DNA from: CAVXDY01 sp963721335
GTDB lineage: Bacteria; Actinomycetota; Thermoleophilia; Miltoncostaeales; Miltoncostaeaceae
Assembly (NCBI GenBank): GCA_963721335.1
Contig: CAVRIV010000008.1
Span: 806,001-870,000, forward strand
DNA length: 64,000 bases
Direction: 5' to 3'
The notes below the pieces were generated by a model, which made no database searches, was not told the origin of the DNA, and worked only from the letters and a program-made list of their open reading frames with translations. The position numbers and the translations under genes are program-made. The first letter of the stretch is position 1; the number at the start of each line of letters is the position of its first letter. Below are positions 8,101 through 15,684 of the stretch, piece after piece.

Positions 8101-9768
8101 GAGCTGAAGACCTCCAACCCGCACGCCCGCGTGATCGTGAAGGTGCCGGTGGTCCCGGGCATCGGAACCATCGCGATCGGGATCGCCAAGGCGGGCGCGG
8201 ACGTCATCACCATGTCCGGCTACGACGGCGGCACCGGAGCCGCCCGGCAGCACGCGCTGCGGCGCGCCGGCCTCCCCTGCGAGATCGGCACGGTGCTCGC
8301 CCATCACGCCCTCACCGAGGCGGGCATCCGGGACCGGGTGGAGATCTGGGCGGACGGCGGCCTTCGCAGCGCCGTCGACTGCATCAAGCTGATCTGCATG
8401 GGGGCCAACCGGCTGGGCTTCGGCACGGCCTCGATGGTCGCCATCGGCTGCACCATCTGCCGGGGCTGTCAGCTGGACACCTGTCACGTGGGCATCGCCA
8501 CCCAGATCGACGAGCACGAGGCCGCCGTGCGCGGCCTCAAGCGGTTCGTGCCGCGGATCTACGACCCGGCCGTCGAGTCCCTCGTGAAGTACTTCACCGA
8601 GATGGGCGTGGCCCTGCGGGAGCTGGCGGGCCGCATGGGCGTCTCGGAGGTGCAGGAGCTCGTGGGCCAGGCCGACCGCCTGGTTCAGGTCTCCCACCAC
8701 GAGCGTCTCGACCTGTCGAGCCTGCTCACCCCCGTGGGCGAGCGCGTCATCACCTCGCCGGCGGGCACGCCGCGCTTCTTCCGCGCGTTCAACCCCCCGC
8801 CGCCCCACCGTGCCCCGGAGGTGGCGGCCGAGCGGCTCGCCGCCGGCGTCGCCCTCGCCGTGGAGGAGGAGACCACCCCGACCGCGGCCGACCGCAACCT
8901 CGGCACCGACCTCGCCGGGCTCATCGCGCGCGCCGCGACGGGCGTCAACGACGCGCTCCCGAACGGCTCCTCCGGCCTCGGGGGCGCCAACGGCTCCAAC
9001 GGCGGCGGCAACGGGAGGGCCAACGGCGGCGGCAACGGCCACCTGCCCACCCTGGTGGACCTCGCGTTCACCAAGGGCGCGGCGGTGGGCAGCGGCCTGG
9101 CCGCGTTCACGCTCGACGGCGTCCGGGTGCGGGTGTTCGGCGGAGCTCAGGACGGCGTGGGCAAGTGCGCCCTCGGCGGAGAGATCCAGGTGCTGAAGGC
9201 CCGCAACGACCTCGGCGACTGGGTCGGCGGCCACGTGGGCAAGAGCTTCGCCTACGGCGCCCAGCGGGGGCTGTTCCTGATCCAGGGCAACGCCGACGCG
9301 CGGGCGGGCATCCGCCTGTCGGGCGCCGACCTGGTCCTGGGCGGCGAGCCGCCCCAGCCGCTGAACGACCGCCTGGGCACCCTCGCGGCGCGATCCAACT
9401 GCAAGGGCTTCGCCTTCGAGTACATGACCGGCGGCCGGGTGGTCGTGCTCGGCGACCCGGGACCGTGGTTGTGCAGCGGCATGACCGGCGGCGTGGTCTA
9501 CGTGCGCCAGAACGACGACTGGGGCCTCGACGAGGCCGCCGTCCGGCGGCGGTTGTCGAAGGCCGCCAAGGTGAGCCTTGCGGCGCTCGACGAGGCGGAC
9601 GACGCGACGGTGGCCGACCTGCTGCGCAGCTACCAGGAGGCCCTGATCGGCTCCGGTCAGGACGAGACGGCCGGTCGCCTGCAGGAGCTCATCGACGCGC
9701 CGTCGGAGCACTTCCTGGCGATCATCCCCGTGACCCAGCAGGCCGACCCGAACATCTCCACCGAGTAG
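5104..9768 (+). CDS. gltB: Glutamate synthase large (alpha) subunit
   Basis: 1554 residues; makes two glutamates from glutamine and 2-oxoglutarate. The amidotransferase nucleophile is Cys24 in 'HDACALAGF', implying removal of a 23-residue propeptide; 'HNRYSTNTYPTF' and 'GHNGEINT' complete the Ntn active site. The FMN barrel follows with 'SMSFGSQGEI', 'GEGGEIHDMYGRYP' and 'SGYDGGTGAARQ'. The 3Fe-4S ligands fit C-x5-C-x4-C at Cys1116, Cys1122 and Cys1127. The C-terminal GXGXG helix begins near residue 1320. Odd: residues about 1286-1315 are a Ser/Asn/Gly repeat linker between the FMN and GXGXG domains. ATG 5104 follows GAGAGG; a TTG at 5071 is the other start. No gltD small subunit lies beside it. 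Confidence 0.95.
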   Translation: MTVPPPFATMPPSGLPDLIEHDACALAGFATRDGRASRTMLEHALNSLQMMVHRSGSVDGEGDGSGLMVDLPRPTWRRRLEREGVGAEAADDPSFTVAHIFFDSTEGASAQVPRIEEIVGAHGFEVLWSGEGTVDRSALGPRAAETPPVFWQIACRAQEAGPAAATACYRAMVQMERELDCHVASFSGNDAVYKVQGQPEVIPRFYPEMQEPDFASARIIAHNRYSTNTYPTFSRVQPFSILGHNGEINTIAQLREQSEQLGLPITHNGSDSQDLNRLLEGLIFEKGLSLLEAVEFALPPILGEVHRLPAKLQDLYVHYREALGPYAQGPVALACRAQDEMVFAVDAMGLRPLWWIETEDMYVVSSEPGIVPVAKLTRDPAPLAPGEKVALITGEDGVPQVLDYWDVQREVYRRAKSRGALPRAETRARLAGGLEPVAVEEYSDDDELEGPELELETLLASAGWIESDKQQLQFHADRGAEPIGSLGWDGPLGPFTPVAMPLSDYLQETVAVVTNPAIDREREVEHFSTRVVLGRRPPIEGVEPEPPQRCELRMPIILGGMRPGAYSVSLPDLRRIAVGQGVACMEDVLAGWDWRAVRLPLSFHRDLSVAVHLAQLAEAARAAVRGGAELIVLHDQAAGPDDRVCDPHLAIAAVDKALRETFKEDGSSVRRDASLVLQAAGIRNVHDVMVALGFGAQALCPYAMLEKAMDGSPEPIKAAANVLEGLQKGMEKVLSTLGIHELRGYGRLVSAIGVSPEVLDILAIPGFCASEGRGLGLDDLDRLAEQGREIRAGEESPSKVKLPRMYPKVWKALARVANSERGYEEFAETLDALETEQPVALRHAVHPQLAPDGQRVPAEQVSSRVGEHSLPFLISSMSFGSQGEIAFRAYAEAAMQADMLCMNGEGGEIHDMYGRYPKHRGQQIASGRFGVSSLLLNSSEWIEIKIGQGAKPGEGGHLPGSKVTQAIAKARNAQVGSDLISPSNNHDLYSIEDLAQLIDELKTSNPHARVIVKVPVVPGIGTIAIGIAKAGADVITMSGYDGGTGAARQHALRRAGLPCEIGTVLAHHALTEAGIRDRVEIWADGGLRSAVDCIKLICMGANRLGFGTASMVAIGCTICRGCQLDTCHVGIATQIDEHEAAVRGLKRFVPRIYDPAVESLVKYFTEMGVALRELAGRMGVSEVQELVGQADRLVQVSHHERLDLSSLLTPVGERVITSPAGTPRFFRAFNPPPPHRAPEVAAERLAAGVALAVEEETTPTAADRNLGTDLAGLIARAATGVNDALPNGSSGLGGANGSNGGGNGRANGGGNGHLPTLVDLAFTKGAAVGSGLAAFTLDGVRVRVFGGAQDGVGKCALGGEIQVLKARNDLGDWVGGHVGKSFAYGAQRGLFLIQGNADARAGIRLSGADLVLGGEPPQPLNDRLGTLAARSNCKGFAFEYMTGGRVVVLGDPGPWLCSGMTGGVVYVRQNDDWGLDEAAVRRRLSKAAKVSLAALDEADDATVADLLRSYQEALIGSGQDETAGRLQELIDAPSEHFLAIIPVTQQADPNISTE

Positions 9769-9769
9769 C

Positions 9770-9784
9770 CCCCGGTGACCGGGG
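9770..9784 (+). terminator. Weak hairpin after gltB
   Basis: Perfect 6-bp stem CCCCGG / CCGGGG around TGA, beginning two bases past the gltB stop. No T-tract follows, so it is only a candidate terminator. Confidence 0.3.
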
Positions 9785-9861
9785 TCGACCCCCGGCGGTG
9801 ATGAATCTCACATCCGAACGCCGGACGCTGCGGTAACGGGGGGGCGGATACCCCTTTGGGG

Positions 9862-9867
9862 TAGGTT
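9862..9867 (+). promoter_or_regulatory. Leaderless -10 element (TAGGTT) for the OpuC-type operon
   Basis: TAGGTT lies 6 bases before ATG 9874. This ATG is in a different frame from the main ATPase frame, which supports a true start at 9874 followed by a frame break near 9943. Confidence 0.5.
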
Positions 9868-9873
9868 CGGCGG

Positions 9874-11059
9874 ATGGCGACGACGGGGATCGAGGCGGAG
9901 GTGCCGCTGACGAAAGCGCGCGCGGGCGTGCTCGAGTTGCGCGAACGTGACCAAGCGCTACACGCCCGACGGGCGGCCCGCCGTGGACGGTCTGTCGCTG
10001 ACCATCCCCGCGGGCGAGGTGTGCGTGCTCATCGGCCCCTCGGGATGCGGCAAGACGACGGCGCTCAAGATGATCAACCGCCTCATCGAGCCGACCTCCG
10101 GGGAGATCCTCATCGACGGGCACGGGGTCCGGGAGCGCAACCCGGCTCAGCTGCGGCGGGAGGTGGGCTACGTCATCCAGCAGGTCGGGCTCCTCCCCCA
10201 CCTCACCGTCGCCGCCAACGTGGCCACCGTGCCGCGCCTCCTGGGGTGGGACAAGGAGCGCACGCGCCTGCGGGTCCGTGAGCTGCTCGAGCTGATCGGC
10301 CTGGACCCGGACGAGTTCTCCACGCGCTACCCGGCTCAGCTCTCGGGCGGGCAGCAGCAGCGGGTGGGCCTCGCGCGCGCCCTCGCGGGCGACCCGCCGG
10401 TGATGCTCATGGACGAGCCCTTCTCGGCGGTCGATCCGATCACCCGCGGACGCCTGCAGAACGACTTCCTGCGCCTGCACCGCACCGTGCCGAAGACCGT
10501 GGTCTTCGTGAGCCACGACATCGACGAGGCCGTGAAGATGGCCGACAAGGTCGCCGTGATGCGCGAGGGCAGGCTCCTCCAGTTCGCGCCGCCCGCGGAG
10601 CTCCTGGCCAACCCGGTGGACGACTTCGTGGCCGACTTCGTGGGAGCCGACCGGGCCCTGAAGAGCCTGTCGCTCACGCGCCTCGAGGAGATCGACCTCA
10701 TCGACGCGCCGCTCGTGAGGATGGGAGAGCCGGTCGCCGACGTCCGGGCCCGCATCGCGCGGGGCGAGCTGCAGCCCATCGGCGATCAGGTCCTCGTGTC
10801 GGACATGGCCGGGCGCCCCCTCGACTGGCTGCCGCTCACCGAGCTCGGCAGCTTCGAGACCGTGCCGGAACGCGCGAGCGGGGGGGCCGAGCCGGTGCTC
10901 GACCAGGTGACCACCCTCCGCGACGGCCTGTCGGCGCTCTTCGAGGCGAACGCGGCCTACGGCGCGGTGGTGGACGGACACGGGGTCTGCGTGGGGCTCC
11001 TCAGCCTCGACGTGATCTCGGCGTCCTTCACGCGCCACGCGGGCTCCGGTGACGGCTGA
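9874..11059 (+). CDS. opuCA: OpuC/ProV-type ABC transporter ATPase with C-terminal CBS-like region (single-base frame break near its start)
   Basis: Energises uptake of quaternary amines (glycine betaine, carnitine, choline). Walker A 'GPSGCGKTT', signature 'LSGGQQQRVGLARAL', Walker B 'VMLMDEPFSAVDP' and switch His in 'FVSHDIDEA' are intact. The C-terminal ~100 residues resemble the CBS pair that senses ionic strength in this family. The conserved opening 'LELR-NVTKRY' is split: codons from ATG 9874 read LELR up to 9942, one extra base occurs at about 9943, and NVTKRY continues in the next frame from 9944. Taking GTG 9947 as start would drop the first beta strand. The stop shares one base with the next ATG, so the operon is coupled. 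Confidence 0.85.
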
Positions 11060-11715
11060 TGGCGCAGAGCATCGAGTGGGACTGGATCTCACGCCACACC
11101 GACGACATCCAGGAGGCCACGGTCCAGCACATCCAGATCGTGCTCATCGCCGTGGCGATCTCGGTGGCGATCTGGGTCCCCGTCGGCATCCTGCTCCGCC
11201 GCCGGCGGATCCTCTTCGCCACGGGGACGACGGCCGCGGGAATCGTCTACACGATCCCCAGCCTGGCCCTGTTCGGCTTCCTGGTGCCGTCGCTCGGCAT
11301 CGGGCGCACCACCGTGATCGTCGGCCTCGTCCTCTACTCGCCGCTCATCCTGATCCGCAACACGGTGGTGGGCCTGCAGGCCGTCCCGGGCCCGGTGCGC
11401 GAGGCGGCGCGCGGCATGGGCCTGACCCGGCACCAGACCCTGCTGCGGGTGGAGCTCCCGCTCGCCCTGCCGTCGATCTTCGCGGGCATCCGGATCGTCA
11501 CGGTCACGACCGTGGGCATCGCCACGATCGGGGTCCTGGTGGGGGCCAAGGGGCTGGGCACGCTCATCTACACGGACGGCCTCAACCGCGACTTCCTGAC
11601 GCCGATCGCCGTGGGCGGCCTCATCGCGACCCTGCTCGCCGTGGTCCTCGACGTGCTCCTGCTCCTCGCCCAGCGGCTGCTGACCCCGTGGGCGCGGGTC
11701 GCCGCGGCCCGGTGA
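11059..11715 (+). CDS. OpuC-type ABC transporter permease (first of two)
   Basis: 218 residues, about five to six membrane helices. The EAA loop that contacts the ATPase is clear: 'EAARGMGLTRHQTLLRVELP'. Start ATG 11059 overlaps the ATPase TGA by one base. With the second permease it forms the heterodimeric channel of a betaine/choline importer (family knowledge). Whether it corresponds to OpuCB or OpuCD cannot be decided from sequence alone. Confidence 0.88.
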   Translation: MAQSIEWDWISRHTDDIQEATVQHIQIVLIAVAISVAIWVPVGILLRRRRILFATGTTAAGIVYTIPSLALFGFLVPSLGIGRTTVIVGLVLYSPLILIRNTVVGLQAVPGPVREAARGMGLTRHQTLLRVELPLALPSIFAGIRIVTVTTVGIATIGVLVGAKGLGTLIYTDGLNRDFLTPIAVGGLIATLLAVVLDVLLLLAQRLLTPWARVAAAR

Positions 11716-11719
11716 CGCG

Positions 11720-12406
11720 ATGAACACGCTCAGCCAGGCCTGGGACTTCTACCGCGACAACACCGAGTTCGTGAACGAGGCCTTCTGGGGCCACGTCCGC
11801 CTGGCCGTGACGGCCCTCTGCCTGGCGGCGGCCACGGGAATCGTGCTCGGGATCGTGTGCGCCAAGATCGGCCGCGGCGCCTCGTTCACGGTCACCCAGA
11901 TCGGCAACCTCGGCCGCACGGTGCCGACGTTCGCCGTCATGGGCATCGTCATCACGCTGACCACGATCGGCTTCTGGCCCGCGGTCGTCGGCCTCTACCT
12001 GCTCGCCGTGCCGCCGATCCTGCTGAACACGCTCACGGGCGTGCGCCAGGTGGACCCGTCGATCGTCGAGGCGTCGCGGGGCATGGGCCTCACGCCGCTC
12101 CAGATCCTCGGCCGGGTCGAGCTCCCGATCGCCGTGCCGCTGATCTCGGCCGGCGTGCGCACCGCCGCGGTCGAGGTCGTGGCCACCGCCACCCTGGCCG
12201 GCCTGGTCGGCGGAGGCGGACTCGGACAGGTCGTGATCTCCGGGCTCGACACCGGCCAGGACGACGTCCTGCTGGCCGGCGCCATCCCGGTCGCGCTGCT
12301 CGCGCTCGCCGCCCAGCTGCTCTTCGGAGCCGTGGAGCGCGTCGCGACACCACGGGGCCTTCGCATCGAGCGCGGCCTCGCCATCCACGAAGGGAGAACC
12401 ACATGA
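11720..12406 (+). CDS. OpuC-type ABC transporter permease (second of two)
   Basis: 228 residues with the same architecture as its neighbour and an EAA loop 'EASRGMGLTPLQILGRVELP'. Membrane helices include 'LAVTALCLAAATGIVLGIV' near the N-terminus. Starts 5 bases after the first permease and ends in an ATGA overlap with the binding-protein gene, so all four genes are one operon. Substrate inferred from family only. Confidence 0.88.
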   Translation: MNTLSQAWDFYRDNTEFVNEAFWGHVRLAVTALCLAAATGIVLGIVCAKIGRGASFTVTQIGNLGRTVPTFAVMGIVITLTTIGFWPAVVGLYLLAVPPILLNTLTGVRQVDPSIVEASRGMGLTPLQILGRVELPIAVPLISAGVRTAAVEVVATATLAGLVGGGGLGQVVISGLDTGQDDVLLAGAIPVALLALAAQLLFGAVERVATPRGLRIERGLAIHEGRTT

Positions 12407-13355
12407 ACCGACGGATCAAGCTGATCACGGTCTGCCTGCTGGGCGCCGTGGTCCTCGCGCTCGGGCTCCTCGCCGCGGGTTGCGGCGACGACGACGACAG
12501 CGGGGCGGCTTCCACAAGCGGCGCGGCCGTCGATGGAACCCCCGTCAGCATCGCGGACAAGGGCTTCACCGAGAGCCAGATCGTCGCCCAGCTCTACGCG
12601 CAGGCCCTCGACGGCGGTCGGCTACGAGTCGACGGTGACCAGCCTCGGCGGGACCGAGATCGCCGATCCGGCGGTCATCAAGGGCGACATCGACGTGTAC
12701 CCCGAGTACACCGGGACGGCCTACAGCGTCGTGCTGAAGAAGACCGACGTCCCCGACGCGGCCGCGGCGTACGACACGATCAAGACCGAGTACGCCGCGC
12801 GCGGCCTCACCACCCTGGCCCCGAGCCCGTACAGCAACGACAACCGCGTGGCCTGCACCCAGGAGGCCGTCGACCAGTACGGCCTGAAGACGCTCTCCGA
12901 CCTCGGCAAGGCGTCGAGCAACATCACGTACTCGGCCAACCCCGAGCACCTCACGCGCTCCGACGGCCTGCCGCTGCTCAAGCGCGTCTACGGAGTGAAC
13001 TTCAAGGACGTGAAGTCGGTGGCGCTCAACCTGCGCTACAAGCCCATCGAGGACGGCCAGGCGCAGTGCGTCTACGCGTTCGGCACGGACCCGAAGATCG
13101 CGAGCCTCGGCCTCGTCCTGCTGGAGGACGACAAGGGGGAGTTCGCGGGGCTGGCGTACGAGAACTTCCCGGTGATCAACACCGCGTTCTTCGACGCCCA
13201 GCCACCGGTGTTCGCCGAGACGCTCGACAAGGTGGACGCCGCTCCTGACTCAGGAGGCCATCACGATCGGGAACTCCTTCGTGGACATCGACAAGGAGGA
13301 CCCCGAGGACGTCGCCCAGGCATTCCTCGAGGAGAACGGATTGCTCACCCAGTAG
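12403..13355 (+). pseudogene. opuCC: OpuC-type substrate-binding lipoprotein, broken by two +1 insertions
   Basis: The protein starts at ATG 12403 (ATGA overlap) with a lipoprotein signal ending in the lipobox 'LAAGC', then 'DGTPVSIADKGFTESQIVAQLYAQAL', the usual opening of glycine betaine/choline binding proteins. After 'LDGG' (about 12620) the match moves to the next frame: 'YESTVTSLGGTEIAD', then 'DIDVYPEYTGTAYS', a family hallmark. Near 13241 it shifts again to 'LLTQEAITIGNSFVDID' and ends TAG 13353-13355. Both breaks are one extra base. Reassembled it is about 316 residues, normal for the family. Either two sequence errors or a gene that has lost function. Confidence 0.85.
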
Positions 13356-13364
13356 GACCGCGGC

Positions 13365-13394
13365 GGGCCGGGGCGGTCGAGGCCGCCCCGGCCC
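13365..13394 (+). terminator. Strong hairpin terminator of the OpuC-type operon
   Basis: Perfect 12-bp stem GGGCCGGGGCGG / CCGCCCCGGCCC with a 6-base loop, ten bases after the lipoprotein stop. No T-run, as usual in such GC-rich genomes. Confidence 0.7.
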
Positions 13395-13473
13395 TCGGTG
13401 GTGCGGAAGTTAAGAAATTGTATCCCCGGTCGGACTAGACCCTGGTTGAGTGCGCCGCCCGGAGGGCCCGACA

Positions 13474-13479
13474 TACGGT
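13474..13479 (+). promoter_or_regulatory. Leaderless -10 element (TACGGT) for the copper oxidase
   Basis: TACGGT stands 6 bases before ATG 13486 and fixes that ATG, rather than the in-frame upstream TTG/GTG, as the start. An AT-richer patch lies at 13410-13435. Confidence 0.5.
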
Positions 13480-13485
13480 CGGGAC

Positions 13486-15684
13486 ATGGCCGTCTCGCCG
13501 ACACTTCTCCGCGCCCTCGTGGGCGGCGCCCTCGCCCTGGGGCTCGCCCTGCCCGCCGCCGCGCTCGGGCACGCCGGCCACGAGCACTCGGCCTCGACCA
13601 TGTCTCTCGAGTCCGCGGCCAAGGTCTGCCACAGGGACACGCCGCGCGCCGAGCGGCGCCTGCGCGCACTCGAGCGCCTCACCCTCGGGTCGCGGCACGC
13701 CGCCGAGCACGCCGCCGGGCGTGCGGAGGGCCGCCGCCAGGCCTGCGCCCCCGGGGGCGGCCTGAGGAAGAGCTTCATCGCCAAGGTGCGGGCTCACGCG
13801 AGCGTGAAGAAGGCCATGGCGACCGGCCCGACCTCCCAGGTGGGCCAGTGGAGCGGGCTCATCGACCTGCCGGGCATCGTCGCCATCCACACGACCCTGA
13901 TGCCGAACGGCAAGGTGCTCTTCTTCTACAACAACCCGGAGTTCGGCGACGAGGCCCGCGGGCGGGTGATGGTGTGGGACCCGGCGACCCAGACCGGGGT
14001 GCGCCGCGACGTGCCCGGCAACATCTGGTGCGCGGGCCAGGTCGTGCTCGCCGACGGCCGGGTGCTGGTGGTGGGTGGCAACCTGCAGTACCAGACCAAC
14101 CCCGGGTCGCCCGGCGGCTCGTTCAAGGGCCTGAACCAGATCTGGATCTTCGACCCGGCCAGCGAGACCTGGACCCGGGGGCCCGACATGCAGCACGGCC
14201 GCTGGTACCCCACGGCGACCAAGCTCGCCGACGGCCGGGTGCTCATCACCGCGGGGTGGGACGAGACCGGAAACGGCGCCGACGCCAACAACGACGACAT
14301 CGAGGTCTACACGCCCGCAGCCGATGGCCGAGGCCCGGGCACGGTGGCGAAGGTGGGCGAGAACAACCTCGACTACTACCCGCACCAGTTCGTGATGCCC
14401 GACGGCCGCGTCCTCGTCGCCGGCCCGCGGGTCAACGACACCTACTACTTCACCATCGGAGCCGGCTTCCAGGAGGCCCAGGCGCCCGACCTGAACGTCG
14501 ACCGCGTCTACGGATACGGATCGGGGGTTCTGCTCCCCGGGCCCCCCTCGGGGTCGACCAAGGTCCTCCTCGTCGGCGGCGCGCCCACCGGGGACCCCGC
14601 CGGCTCCACCGCGACGACCGAAGAGCTCGACACCGCGAGCGGCGCGGGCTGGGCGTACCGCGCGCCCCTGCCTCAGGCGCGGCGGAACGTCAACACCGTG
14701 ATCCTGCCCGACGGCAACCTGCTGACCGTCGGCGGCAACACCACAGGCGCGAGCGGCGGCTACGTCCACGAGACGCTGCTCTACACCCCGGCCACGAACA
14801 CGTGGACGCCGCTGGCCGACGAGACGGCCGACCGCGGCTATCACTCCACCGCGATCCTGCTCCCGGACGGCCGGGTGCTCTCGGCGGGCGACGACACCGT
14901 CGGTGGCGGCGGCTGGGAGAACGACGTCGCGCAGATCTACTCGCCGCCCTACCTCTTCCGAGGCGCGCGTCCGGTCATCGGCTCGGCCCCGCGGGCGATC
15001 AAGTGGGGCAGCCCCTTCACGATCGGCACGACCGGCCAGGTGAGCCGCGCGGTGCTCGTGGCGCCGGGCGCCACCACGCACGCCAACGACATGAACCAGC
15101 GCCACGTGGAGCTCACGATCTCCCCCACGGCCGGAGGCATCCAGGCCATCGCCCCGCCCTCGGCCAACGTCGCGCCCCCCGGCCCCTACATGCTCTTCCT
15201 CCTGAACGCCCAGGGGGTGCCCTCGGTGGCCGGCTTCGTGCAGGTCGGGAACGTCTTCGATCCGGGTGGCGCCGGCGCGGCCGGGCCGGGCGGCGCCGGT
15301 GCCGCGGGCGCGCGCAGGAAGGCCAAGACCAAGGCGCCGCTGCGCCTCCTGAACCCCAAGCTCAAGGTCGGCCGGCGGTGGGTCCACCTCGCCCTCACCC
15401 TCGTCGCCCCGCGCCGCGAGACGGTCGTCGCCACCCTCGGCCGTCCCGGCCCGGGCCGCGGGAAGGTCTCCACCAAGAAGTTCGTCCTGAAGAAGGGCAA
15501 GGGGCTGCGCGTCGGCTTCCGGGTGCGGGCCCCGCGCGTTCACACGCCGCTCCAGCTGCGGCTCCAGCTCAAGGTGAAGCCGGCCGGCGGAAAGCTCGTG
15601 ACCATCAAGCGGAACGTGCTGAGAGCCGGGCCGAAGGTGGTGCTGCGGGCGCCGAAGACCGGCAGGTCCGCCCGCCGGAGCTAG
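13486..15684 (+). CDS. Secreted galactose oxidase/GlxA-like copper-radical oxidase
   Basis: 732 residues. Signal peptide of about 28 residues, then a His-rich 'HAGHEHS'. The body is a kelch propeller (repeats such as 'DGRVLVVGG', 'DGRVLITAGW', 'DGNLLTVGGN') followed by the DUF1929/E-set domain. All active-site residues of galactose oxidase can be placed: Cys182 ('NIWCAGQ') and Tyr241 ('RWYPTAT') for the Cys-Tyr cofactor, stacking Trp258, axial Tyr452 and His453 ('RGYHSTA'), and His532 ('THANDMNQRH'). Such enzymes oxidise primary alcohols or glycan ends to aldehydes with H2O2 release. A Gly/Ala linker and a very basic ~110-residue C-terminal beta domain are extra. The stop directly abuts the convergent ABC-F stop. 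Confidence 0.88.
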   Translation: MAVSPTLLRALVGGALALGLALPAAALGHAGHEHSASTMSLESAAKVCHRDTPRAERRLRALERLTLGSRHAAEHAAGRAEGRRQACAPGGGLRKSFIAKVRAHASVKKAMATGPTSQVGQWSGLIDLPGIVAIHTTLMPNGKVLFFYNNPEFGDEARGRVMVWDPATQTGVRRDVPGNIWCAGQVVLADGRVLVVGGNLQYQTNPGSPGGSFKGLNQIWIFDPASETWTRGPDMQHGRWYPTATKLADGRVLITAGWDETGNGADANNDDIEVYTPAADGRGPGTVAKVGENNLDYYPHQFVMPDGRVLVAGPRVNDTYYFTIGAGFQEAQAPDLNVDRVYGYGSGVLLPGPPSGSTKVLLVGGAPTGDPAGSTATTEELDTASGAGWAYRAPLPQARRNVNTVILPDGNLLTVGGNTTGASGGYVHETLLYTPATNTWTPLADETADRGYHSTAILLPDGRVLSAGDDTVGGGGWENDVAQIYSPPYLFRGARPVIGSAPRAIKWGSPFTIGTTGQVSRAVLVAPGATTHANDMNQRHVELTISPTAGGIQAIAPPSANVAPPGPYMLFLLNAQGVPSVAGFVQVGNVFDPGGAGAAGPGGAGAAGARRKAKTKAPLRLLNPKLKVGRRWVHLALTLVAPRRETVVATLGRPGPGRGKVSTKKFVLKKGKGLRVGFRVRAPRVHTPLQLRLQLKVKPAGGKLVTIKRNVLRAGPKVVLRAPKTGRSARRS

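Noticed and set aside
7900..9711. 603-codon minus-strand frame opposite the 3' part of gltB
   Set aside because: Same antisense shadow effect; no recognisable motif.
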